Notes under the pieces: model-generated
The model's input: the letters and a program-made list of their open reading frames with translations, nothing else
Databases searched by the model: none
Told to the model about the DNA's origin: nothing
Position numbers and translations under genes: made by a program
From: Lachnospiraceae bacterium UBA4711
GTDB lineage: Bacteria > Bacillota > Clostridia > Lachnospirales > Lachnospiraceae
NCBI GenBank assembly: GCA_002404515.1
Contig: DHJV01000068.1
Coordinates: forward strand, 10,270 to 22,839
Direction of reading: 5' to 3'
DNA length: 12,570 nucleotides
Shown here: in pieces, positions 6,200 to 12,570 of the stretch
Layout of the letters: every line of letters begins with the position of its first letter
Numbering within the stretch: the first letter of the stretch is position 1

Positions 6200-6871
6200 C
6201 TAAATATTCAAATCACTGACATCCAGATCGCCCGACATAAGTTTTGGAAGTAAGCTATCCCTTAGTTCAACAAGCCTTTTTGATTCCTGCTCATTCTTCC
6301 GAATCTGTTTCATTATTGGATCACAAAAATCAGAAAATCTTTTTAAAGTTTCATCATCAGGAATAACTGTAGGAACTATTTTCATAGTTGAACCTGAAAT
6401 CTCTTTGAATGTGGATCCTGACGCCATATTCTCTATTGTAGGTAATAACTGTTTTAACAGATAATATACGTATGAAGTACCAACATTATCATTTGGCACA
6501 ACAGACTTAAATCCCTGATTTGTGCATATATCATTTGCCGCAATTGCAATATATCCAATAGGGACTCTTGAGCTAAATAAGACTGTTCCTGCTGGCATCA
6601 TAGTCGCACTACTTTTCTGCAATCCTAATTCTGTAATATCATTTTCTCCATGTGAAATGAAAACAGACTTATCCACAGACAGATCCTTTGGTGTAATCCA
6701 AGCAATTCCATTGTCAGTATAATATTCTTGATTCGACTTAAATGGCGTTCCACCAGCCACTATTGAACCAACATCGCTCAGAATTCCCTCTTTCCACTCG
6801 GCTGAAGCATTTTGAATAAATAATTCATCAAAATATGCTTGTGCCTGCTCCGACAAATTCCTATTTATCAA
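6200..6871 (-). pseudogene. hsdS: C-terminal half of a type I restriction specificity subunit (hsdS fragment)
   Basis: HsdS recognises the DNA target of type I restriction-modification complexes and normally has two target domains, each followed by a conserved helix, in about 400 residues. Here only about 223 residues remain. They comprise the end of the central helix (NLSEQAQAYFDELF, 4-17), one target domain (about 26-165, with AGGTPF at 39-44), and the final helix ending LRDSLLPKLMSGDLDVSDLN. HsdS-like codons continue in frame upstream of the first possible start (QDNDISLINRNL) until an in-frame TAG at 6900-6902. The fragment therefore lacks a proper start and ribosome binding site. Its only start is a TTG two bases after the stop of the hepT remnant. 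No hsdM, hsdR or recombinase is nearby. It is probably a dead remnant, though a half-size specificity protein cannot be excluded. Confidence 0.82.
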
Positions 6872-6910
6872 ACTTATATCATTATCTTGCTTTTTATTCT
6901 ACTTATATCA
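6872..6910. repeat. 10-bp direct repeats at the hepT/hsdS joint
   Basis: ACTTATATCA occurs at 6872-6881 and again at 6901-6910, on either side of the point where HepT-like sequence gives way to HsdS-like sequence. Confidence 0.7.
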
Positions 6911-7014
6911 CTCTCGTATTTTTCAAAACTACAATTATATTTTTCTTTCAGCAATTCTATATCATTGCAATATCCAATAATCTTTTTAAGCACTTCTATA
7001 TCATTATTCTTCAT
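6874..7014 (-). pseudogene. hepT: truncated hepT (HEPN toxin), first 46 codons only
   Basis: The ATG overlaps the end of the nucleotidyltransferase gene by 11 bases and follows GGAG at 9 bases, the usual layout of mntA-hepT pairs. The peptide begins MKNNDIEVLKKIIGYCNDIE and continues FEKYESDIS, which matches my knowledge of the N-terminal part of HepT (DUF86, HEPN fold). Full proteins have about 110-140 residues. After SDIS the sequence loses the resemblance and stops at residue 46. The later part of the HEPN domain, including the catalytic Arg/His region (RxxxxH) that cleaves RNA, is missing from the window. The toxin should therefore be inactive. Confidence 0.75.
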
Positions 7015-7297
7015 AAAGAACCACTCCTTCACTTTGGATATTGTCTAAAAAATCTTTATCCTTTATTCCTGTCGTAACGACATCAACATGACAATTAAGC
7101 GCATTCTCCAAATCATACACAAATGCCATATATTTTATCAAGCTTGTCATTTTTCCCTTATCTACATATAAATCAACATCACTATCATCATTTGCTTCTC
7201 CTCTTGCATAAGAACCAAATAAACACATGCGAGATATGCCATGTTTCTTAGCAACTGGTATCGTTTTTACTTTTATTTCTTCAATTGTATAACACAT
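7004..7297 (-). CDS. mntA: MntA-like minimal nucleotidyltransferase (antitoxin)
   Basis: This 97-residue protein has the polymerase-beta-type nucleotidyltransferase motif GSx10DxD: G28, S29, D40, D42 (GSYARGEANDDSDVDLYVD), plus a third acidic residue at D72 (CHVDVVT). In MntA-HepT modules this enzyme adds AMP to a Tyr of the HepT toxin and neutralises it. The site looks intact, so the enzyme may still be active, though its usual target next door is cut short. I start at the ATG at 7297, because AGGAGGT lies 7 bases before it. An in-frame GTG nine bases earlier overlaps that site and is unlikely. The 3' end overlaps the hepT remnant by 11 bases. It could be an orphan antitoxin acting on a HepT elsewhere. 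Confidence 0.88.
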   Translation of the reverse strand: MCYTIEEIKVKTIPVAKKHGISRMCLFGSYARGEANDDSDVDLYVDKGKMTSLIKYMAFVYDLENALNCHVDVVTTGIKDKDFLDNIQSEGVVLYEE

Positions 7298-7322
7298 GTT
7301 GCACACCTCCTATATTCACATA

Positions 7323-7331
7323 ATTATATCA
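7323..7331 (-). promoter_or_regulatory. probable promoter (extended -10) of the mntA-hepT remnant
   Basis: On the minus strand TGATATAAT is an extended -10 element (TG, one base, TATAAT). No good -35 is found 17 bases upstream, which extended -10 promoters tolerate. Another TATAAT lies at 7357-7362. Confidence 0.45.
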
Positions 7332-7369
7332 TAGTAAACGAATCTCTCTTATATTATTATACACAATTT

Positions 7370-7423
7370 CTAAAAAATAAAGAAGCCCCTGCTACTGTTA
7401 TGGAACAGTAACAGAAGCTTCTT
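7370..7423 (-). terminator. intrinsic terminator of ppdK
   Basis: The arms 7380-7399 and 7404-7423 form a 20-bp stem that is unbroken on the minus transcript if three G-U pairs are allowed. It has a 4-base loop and a following TTTATTTTTT. On the plus transcript the same positions are C-A mismatches, so it works mainly leftward, for ppdK. Confidence 0.93.
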
Positions 7424-7468
7424 TTTTATAAAACTAATTAAGTTCTATTCACCAACGTGTACGGTGTA

Positions 7469-10105
7469 TTACTTATTAGCGATTGCAGCCTGAGCAGCAG
7501 CAAGTCTAGCGATAGGTACACGGAATGGTGAACATGATACATAATCAAGACCAATCTTGTGGCAGAACTCAACGGATGAAGGATCTCCACCGTGCTCACC
7601 ACAGATACCGATATGAAGCTTTGGATTTACTGGCTTACCAAGCTTAACTGCCATATCCATGAGCTTACCAACACCTGTCTGGTCAAGCTTAGCAAATGGA
7701 TCGTTCTCGAAGATCTTAGCATCATAGTAAGCATTGAGGAACTTACCAGCATCATCTCTTGAGAAACCGAATGTCATCTGAGTCAGATCGTTTGTACCGA
7801 AGCAGAAGAAATCAGCTTCCTTAGCGATCTCATCAGCTGTAAGAGCAGCTCTAGGGATCTCGATCATTGTACCAACTTCGTACTTCAGATCTACGCCTGC
7901 AGCAGCGATCTCAGCGTCAGCAGTCTCAACAACTGTCTTCTTAACATACTTAAGCTCCTTAACCTCACATACAAGTGGGATCATGATCTCTGGCTCAACA
8001 GTCCAATCCGGATGTTCCTTCTGAACTTCGATAGCTGCACGGATAACTGCCTTTGTCTGCATCTTAGCGATTTCTGGATAAGTAACAGCAAGACGGCATC
8101 CTCTGTGACCCATCATTGGGTTGAACTCATGAAGTGAATTACAAAGAGCCTTGATCTCGTCTACAGACTTATTCTTAGCCTTAGCAAGCTTCTCGATATC
8201 AGCTTCCTCTGTTGGAACGAACTCATGAAGAGGTGGATCCAGGAATCTGATTGTAACAGGATTTCCTTCGAGTGCCTCATAGAGTGCCTTGAAGTCATTC
8301 TGCTGATATGGAAGGATCTTCTCAAGAGCTTCTTCTCTCTCTTCTACTGTATCAGAGCAGATCATCTCACGGAATGCTGCGATTCTCTCTGGATCGAAGA
8401 ACATATGCTCTGTACGGCAAAGACCGATACCTTCTGCACCAAGCTCACGAGCCTTCTTAGCATCTGCTGGTGTATCAGCATTTGTTCTAACCTTCAATGT
8501 TCTATACTTATCAGCCCATGCCATAACTCTACCGAATGTACCAGCGATAGAAGCATCAACTGTCTTGATAACTCCATCATAGATGTTACCTGTTGTACCA
8601 TCGATTGAAATGAAGTCACCTTCCTTAAATGTCTTACCTGCAAGTGTGAACTGCTTGTTTTCCTCATCCATAACGATGTCGCCACAACCAGATACACAAC
8701 ATGTACCCATACCACGAGCAACTACAGCTGCATGAGATGTCATACCACCACGAACTGTCAGAATACCCTGAGCAGACTTCATACCTGTGATATCTTCCGG
8801 AGATGTCTCAAGACGAACAAGAACTACCTTCTCGCCTCTTGCTGCCCATGCCTCTGCATCGTCAGCTGTAAATACAACCTTACCACATGCAGCACCAGGA
8901 GAAGCACCAAGTCCCTTACCCATAGGTGTAGCTGCCTTAAGAGCTGCTGCATCGAACTGTGGGTGAAGAAGTGTATCAAGGTTACGAGGATCGATCATAG
9001 CAACTGCTTCTTCCTCTGTCTTATGTCCCTCATCAACAAGGTCACAAGCAATCTGAAGAGCTGCCTGAGCTGTTCTCTTACCATTTCTACACTGAAGCAT
9101 GTAAAGCTTCTTGTTCTCAACTGTGAACTCCATATCCTGCATATCATGGTAGTGATTCTCAAGTGTCTCACATACCTGAATGAACTCTGCATATGCTTCT
9201 GGGAATTCCTGCTCCATCTGAGCGATTGGCATTGGTGTACGAACACCGGCAACTACGTCCTCACCCTGTGCGTTGATAAGGAACTCACCCATAAGCTTCT
9301 TCTCACCTGTTGCAGGGTCACGAGTAAATGCAACACCTGTACCAGACTCGTTGTTCAGGTTACCGAATACCATAGGCATTACGTTAACGGCTGTACCCCA
9401 TGAATAAGGGATATCGTTATCTCTTCTGTATACGTTTGCACGAGGGTTATCCCATGAACGGAATACTGCCTCGATAGCAAGCTTCAACTGCTCTACAGGA
9501 TCTGAAGGGAAGTCTGTACCAAGCTGATTCTTGTACTCAGCCTTGAACTGCTCTGCAAGAGTCTTAAGATCTGCTGCTGTAAGCTCAACGTCGAACTTAA
9601 CGCCCTTCTCTTCCTTCATCTTGTCGATCAGCTGCTCGAAGTACTTCTTACCAACTTCCATAACAACGTCTGAGAACATCTGAATGAAACGTCTGTAAGA
9701 ATCATATACGAAACGCTCGAATGCTGGATCTGGGTTACCAGCGATCATAGCTGCAACTACCTCGTCGTTCAAACCGAGGTTCAGGATTGTATCCATCATA
9801 CCAGGCATAGAAGCTCTGGCACCTGAACGTACAGAAACAAGCAATGGATTCTTGAGATCGCCAAACTTCTTGCCGTTGATCTCCTCCATCTTCTTAACGC
9901 CTTCCATAGCCTGAGCCATGATCTCATCGTTAATCTTACGACCATCCTCATAGTACTGTGTACAAGCTTCTGTTGTAATTGTGAATCCCTGTGGTACTGG
10001 AAGACCAATTGTCGTCATCTCTGCAAGGTTGGCACCCTTACCACCAAGAAGATTACGCATGGTCATGTCGCCTTCGCTAAACATATAAACCCACTTGTTT
10101 GCCAT
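7469..10105 (-). CDS. ppdK: pyruvate, phosphate dikinase
   Basis: The enzyme (EC 2.7.9.1) interconverts ATP, phosphate and pyruvate with AMP, pyrophosphate and phosphoenolpyruvate. In anaerobes it can run towards pyruvate in pyrophosphate-linked glycolysis or towards phosphoenolpyruvate in gluconeogenesis. The protein is 878 residues, the usual full length. Parts: the nucleotide-binding N-terminal region (about 1-340, with GGKGANLAEM at 21-30 and VSVRSGARASMPGMMDT at 90-106); the swivelling domain with the phosphohistidine H458 in GGMTSHAAVVARGMG; and the PEP/pyruvate barrel (about 535-878) with GTNDLTQMTFGFSRDD at 770-785 and the catalytic Cys C835 in GICGEHGGDPSS. The ATG follows AGGAGGT by 9 bases. 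Codon use is strongly biased, as in a highly expressed gene. It has its own promoter and terminator. I see no broken or missing motif. Confidence 0.99.
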   Translation of the reverse strand: MANKWVYMFSEGDMTMRNLLGGKGANLAEMTTIGLPVPQGFTITTEACTQYYEDGRKINDEIMAQAMEGVKKMEEINGKKFGDLKNPLLVSVRSGARASMPGMMDTILNLGLNDEVVAAMIAGNPDPAFERFVYDSYRRFIQMFSDVVMEVGKKYFEQLIDKMKEEKGVKFDVELTAADLKTLAEQFKAEYKNQLGTDFPSDPVEQLKLAIEAVFRSWDNPRANVYRRDNDIPYSWGTAVNVMPMVFGNLNNESGTGVAFTRDPATGEKKLMGEFLINAQGEDVVAGVRTPMPIAQMEQEFPEAYAEFIQVCETLENHYHDMQDMEFTVENKKLYMLQCRNGKRTAQAALQIACDLVDEGHKTEEEAVAMIDPRNLDTLLHPQFDAAALKAATPMGKGLGASPGAACGKVVFTADDAEAWAARGEKVVLVRLETSPEDITGMKSAQGILTVRGGMTSHAAVVARGMGTCCVSGCGDIVMDEENKQFTLAGKTFKEGDFISIDGTTGNIYDGVIKTVDASIAGTFGRVMAWADKYRTLKVRTNADTPADAKKARELGAEGIGLCRTEHMFFDPERIAAFREMICSDTVEEREEALEKILPYQQNDFKALYEALEGNPVTIRFLDPPLHEFVPTEEADIEKLAKAKNKSVDEIKALCNSLHEFNPMMGHRGCRLAVTYPEIAKMQTKAVIRAAIEVQKEHPDWTVEPEIMIPLVCEVKELKYVKKTVVETADAEIAAAGVDLKYEVGTMIEIPRAALTADEIAKEADFFCFGTNDLTQMTFGFSRDDAGKFLNAYYDAKIFENDPFAKLDQTGVGKLMDMAVKLGKPVNPKLHIGICGEHGGDPSSVEFCHKIGLDYVSCSPFRVPIARLAAAQAAIANK

Positions 10106-10178
10106 TTGTCATATACCTCCTAAGTAATCAAATTTCTGCGATAGCAGACTATGGCACGTCCCCATCACACTGCAAGAA

Positions 10179-10207
10179 ATTATAACATAATTTTCACAAT
10201 TGATAAA
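10179..10207 (-). promoter_or_regulatory. promoter of ppdK
   Basis: A perfect TATAAT with an upstream TG (extended -10, 10179-10184) is preceded at 17 bases by TTTATC (10202-10207). The predicted leader is about 66 bases long and contains a small hairpin (10135-10139 with 10144-10148) before the ribosome binding site. I do not recognise it as a riboswitch. Confidence 0.7.
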
Positions 10208-10251
10208 GGCATTTTTATAAATAATAAGTAAAATTGCAATAAAAATACGCG

Positions 10252-10308
10252 AAAAAAAAGACAATTGGTTTCACAGACGCTTTTTGTCCGGAAATCAACT
10301 GTCTTTTT
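10252..10308 (-). terminator. very strong intrinsic terminator after the lipoprotein gene
   Basis: The outer arms 10255-10272 and 10291-10308 pair over 18 positions (one G-U, one A-C on the minus transcript). They continue into an inner 5-bp stem (10274-10278 with 10286-10290) with a 7-base loop. Eight T follow on the minus strand. It begins 14 bases past the lipoprotein stop codon. Confidence 0.93.
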
Positions 10309-10322
10309 ATGTCTCTTTTTGT

Positions 10323-10781
10323 CTATTCTGCCACATCCGAAGCCGTATCATCCGTCGGCGTTCCTGTCGTTTTTTCCGAAGTCTGGACCTCTGCCTTTTC
10401 CGGTGCATCCCCTACCCGCTCGAATACCATGCTCTCCGTATCCATCGAAACAGTAAGCATGCCATCCTCTATGGTAAAGCTAAGCTCTTCATCCTCCGAA
10501 TAAAGCATACCTTCCTTCCAGTTAAACTGCTCCGTCTCCTCCCCGAAACCGAGACTTGCCGTTCCATCCGGATACAGGGTCAGTGTCATGGCGTCAAGTC
10601 CATACGATACGATATCGTCATGGGTGTAACTGTCCTCTCCTGACTCCATCGAATACAGATGATATACTCCGGAAGCCGAAGCCTTTTTCTCTGATTTTGC
10701 ACAGGCTGCAAAGATGCACATACAGCCAACGAGTAAAAATGAAAGTACGATCATGCGAAGCGCCGTTCGTCGTGTTCTCAT
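10323..10781 (-). CDS. small secreted lipoprotein of unknown function
   Basis: The 152-residue product starts with a basic, hydrophobic signal sequence. Lipid attachment would occur at a Cys: LVGC ending at C20 fits the lipobox pattern, while the Cys of FAAC at C27, followed by a polar linker (AKSEKK), is also plausible. The mature part (about 38-122) is beta-rich, with GLDAMTLTLYPDGTASLGFG and repeated short strands. This resembles small domains common in lipoproteins of gut Clostridia whose role is unknown. The tail from residue 123 is Thr/Asp-rich and probably disordered. AGAGGA lies before the ATG. The gene follows the symporter by 63 bases with no terminator between, so the two may share a transcript and end at the strong terminator downstream. 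I cannot name a ligand. Confidence 0.85.
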   Translation of the reverse strand: MRTRRTALRMIVLSFLLVGCMCIFAACAKSEKKASASGVYHLYSMESGEDSYTHDDIVSYGLDAMTLTLYPDGTASLGFGEETEQFNWKEGMLYSEDEELSFTIEDGMLTVSMDTESMVFERVGDAPEKAEVQTSEKTTGTPTDDTASDVAE

Positions 10782-10844
10782 ACCGCCGTCCTCTCGTACA
10801 ACTTAGTTTCTATACAGCCTATGCGTAAATCCTCTAATTAGAAC

Positions 10845-12341
10845 TTATTTTTCATAGCAGGAAAATACCGCCTGTTTCTTTTCATCGGAAAGCTTCGGTG
10901 TGATAAGACTCACAACCGGCACGATGACAAGTCCCGCTAACATTGCAAATGCACCACAGTTGATCGGTGACTGCAATACGGTTGGAAATGATTCTCTTGC
11001 GAGCATGTTCGCTACCATGATGCCACTGCCGAACAGAAAGTTTACAAGCACGGCTGCCTTCGTCACGCCTTTCCAGTACAGGCTGTAGATAAACGGTGCA
11101 AGGAATGCGCCTGCAAGCGCGCCCCACGAAATACCCATCAGCTGTGCGATAAATGTGACGCCGCTCTTATACTGTACAACAGCGATCACTGCGGAGATCG
11201 CGATAAATACAACGATGAAGATCCGCATGATCAATACCTGCTTCTTCTCTGTCATCTCTTTCACGATCGTGCCACGGATCATATCCAGTGTCAGTGTCGA
11301 AGAAGATGCGAGCACCAACGACGACAATGTCGACATGGATGCAGAAAGTACTAATATCACAACGACTGCAATCAAAAATGGAGATAACTTCTCGATCATT
11401 GCCGGGATGATCGCATCATATCCCTGTGCAGCAATGTCAATATCATACAGTCTGCCGAAACCTCCAAGGAAATAACAGCCACCGGCTACAATGATTGCAA
11501 ATATCGTTGATATCAGTGTTCCCTTTCCGATTGCCTTCTCATCCTTGATTGCATAGAACTTCTGCACCATCTGTGGAAGTCCCCATGTACCAAGTGATGT
11601 CAGGATCACGACGCATAACAGTCCAAAAGGGTCTGGTCCAAAGAACGATGCAAATGCCCCCGGTGTGGATGTTGCCTGTGCATCCTCCACACGTGCCAGT
11701 GCATCAATCGCCTTCATAAATCCGCCATTTGATTTTAATACCGATGCAATGACTGCTATGATTCCGATGATCATGATACATCCCTGAATAAAATCGTTGA
11801 TGGCTGTCGCCATGTAACCACCTGCAATCACATAGATTCCGGTAAGCACTGCCATTACAACGATGCAGACCGTATAATCCAGATTAAACGCCATACCGAA
11901 CAATCGCGAAAGTCCATTGTAAAGCGACGCCGTATATGGAATCAGAAAAACAAATACAATCAGGGACGCTAAGATCTTAAGCATCTTGGAATCAAACCGG
12001 ACACCGAAGAATTCCGGCATCGTCTTACTCTCCAGATGCTGGCTCATCGTTCTCGTCCGTCTGCCGAGCACATTCCATGCAAGCAGCGAACCGATAAATG
12101 CATTTCCAAGTCCAATCCAGGTCGAAGCAAGTCCGAACTTCCAGCCAAACTGTCCGGCATATCCGATAAAGATAACCGCCGAAAAGTAGGAAGTACCATA
12201 TGCAAATGCAGTCAGCCACGGTCCGACACTTCTGCCTCCCAATACAAATCCATTGACATCGGTGGCATGCTTCCGGCAGTATACGCCGACACCAATCATT
12301 ACTCCAAAAAATACAAGTAGCATGATAACTTTAATCGCCAT
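10845..12341 (-). CDS. sodium:solute symporter (SSS family)
   Basis: This 498-residue integral membrane protein couples uptake of a solute to sodium entry. It has about 13 hydrophobic segments and the family marks IAGGYMATAINDFIQG (172-187) and SASMSTLSSLVLASSSTLTLD (333-353). In the latter, S337 and T338 match the sodium ligands S340 and T341 of the proline carrier PutP. The GLPQMVQKFYAIKDEKA loop (255-271) is also typical. However, the segment that carries Asp55 in PutP reads YGTSYFS here (48-54, Tyr in place of Asp). A proline label is therefore unsafe, and I leave the substrate open. The ATG follows AGGAGA by 6 bases. It lies downstream of the glyS terminator and upstream of the lipoprotein gene. 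I did not find a convincing promoter. Confidence 0.93.
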   Translation of the reverse strand: MAIKVIMLLVFFGVMIGVGVYCRKHATDVNGFVLGGRSVGPWLTAFAYGTSYFSAVIFIGYAGQFGWKFGLASTWIGLGNAFIGSLLAWNVLGRRTRTMSQHLESKTMPEFFGVRFDSKMLKILASLIVFVFLIPYTASLYNGLSRLFGMAFNLDYTVCIVVMAVLTGIYVIAGGYMATAINDFIQGCIMIIGIIAVIASVLKSNGGFMKAIDALARVEDAQATSTPGAFASFFGPDPFGLLCVVILTSLGTWGLPQMVQKFYAIKDEKAIGKGTLISTIFAIIVAGGCYFLGGFGRLYDIDIAAQGYDAIIPAMIEKLSPFLIAVVVILVLSASMSTLSSLVLASSSTLTLDMIRGTIVKEMTEKKQVLIMRIFIVVFIAISAVIAVVQYKSGVTFIAQLMGISWGALAGAFLAPFIYSLYWKGVTKAAVLVNFLFGSGIMVANMLARESFPTVLQSPINCGAFAMLAGLVIVPVVSLITPKLSDEKKQAVFSCYEK

Positions 12342-12421
12342 TTTCTCTCTCCTTTTTCTTCCGTCTGGTGATTGTAAATCCCTTTTGATTCAACCATTTA
12401 TTCTCCGTTGCGTCATTGCGT

Positions 12422-12445
12422 AACGCTTTACTGTATTAAAGTGTT
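12422..12445. other. small inverted repeat upstream of the symporter gene
   Basis: AACGCTTTA (12422-12430) and TAAAGTGTT (12437-12445) are inverted with one mismatch. TTGCG recurs three times in the neighbourhood (two copies just left, one just right). It might be an operator or part of a leader for the symporter, but there is no direct support. Confidence 0.3.
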
Positions 12446-12451
12446 GCGGTT

Positions 12452-12481
12452 AAAAGAAAAGGGATGCCGACAAGCATCCCT
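12452..12481 (-). terminator. intrinsic terminator of the glycyl-tRNA synthetase gene
   Basis: GGGATGC (12461-12467) and GCATCCC (12474-12480), extended by one A-T pair, form an 8-bp stem with a 6-base loop. They are followed on the minus strand by TTTTCTTTT, 15 bases past the stop codon. Confidence 0.9.
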
Positions 12482-12496
12482 GTCTCTTAATCACTT

Positions 12497-12570
12497 TTAG
12501 TATTCAAATTTCTTCTCGAAGTAAGTCTTCAGATCTTCGATCTTTACACGCTCCTGCTCCATCGTATCAC
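12497..12570 (-). CDS. glyS: C-terminal end of glycyl-tRNA synthetase, cut by the window edge
   Basis: Only the last 23 residues are visible. They contain DTMEQERVKIEDL and end KKFEY. The DxMEQxR pattern followed by a short helix is characteristic of the C-terminal end of the anticodon-binding domain in the single-chain (alpha2) bacterial glycyl-tRNA synthetase, which charges tRNA-Gly. The identification comes from memory of that family and a short stretch, so it is likely but not certain. A terminator follows directly, so the gene ends its transcript here. Confidence 0.75.
   Translation of the reverse strand, partial: DTMEQERVKIEDLKTYFEKKFEY

Noticed and set aside
6861..7008. Recurring TATATCA/TATATCATT words on the plus strand that looked like an iteron array
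   Set aside because: Spacing is irregular, and most copies fall on Asp-Ile codons of the hepT remnant in AT-rich DNA. Only the 10-bp pair at the joint is noteworthy.
8225..9403. Long plus-strand open frames opposite ppdK (8225-8608 and 8732-9403)
   Set aside because: They lie fully antisense to a highly expressed enzyme gene with strong codon bias, are rich in Cys and Leu with no domain, and have no convincing ribosome binding site.
10106..10172. Possible riboswitch in the ppdK leader
   Set aside because: Only a 5-bp hairpin is visible in about 66 bases, with no terminator or known aptamer pattern.

Overview
This window looks like a chromosomal segment of a low-to-moderate GC Gram-positive anaerobe of the class Clostridia, most likely family Lachnospiraceae. 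The inference rests on a clostridial-type pyruvate, phosphate dikinase, a leucine-rich-repeat surface protein with an EF-hand loop and a PKTGD sortase signal, AGGAGG ribosome binding sites and many intrinsic terminators with U-tracts. No genus can be assigned from what is visible. Every gene except one 34-codon gene lies on the minus strand, so the window is best read from right to left.

Right part (about 7370-12570). The 3' end of a glycyl-tRNA synthetase gene with its terminator is followed by a sodium:solute symporter, a small lipoprotein, a very strong terminator, and ppdK with its own promoter and terminator. This part is ordinary housekeeping sequence. The antisense strand of ppdK carries long open frames that are only codon-bias shadows.

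Middle part (about 5714-7330). This is a compact, visibly AT-rich accessory patch between the ppdK terminator and an orphan terminator. It holds an intact MntA-like nucleotidyltransferase antitoxin gene and a hepT toxin gene cut to 46 codons. The 3' half of a type I restriction specificity gene (hsdS) follows, with no hsdM, hsdR or recombinase. Beyond it lies what I read as an intact type I toxin-antitoxin locus. That locus has a 34-residue hydrophobic peptide on the plus strand with a long structured leader, a convergent antisense RNA with its own TTGACA promoter, a shared two-way terminator, and split direct repeats. The repeats let the two RNAs meet both at their 5' hairpins and at the terminator. 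The layout recalls the Fst/par family, but the peptide does not look like Fst. This is the most interesting part of the window.

Left part (1-5660). A two-gene operon encodes a membrane-anchored Xre-type regulator (TTG start) translationally coupled (ATGA) to a single-pass membrane protein with a large external domain. Next come a secreted, sortase-anchored LRR protein, a cation diffusion facilitator transporter with an altered metal site, and an operon of an unrecognised 322-residue acidic protein coupled to the start of another gene at the window edge. Most of these units are separated by clear hairpin terminators and promoters.
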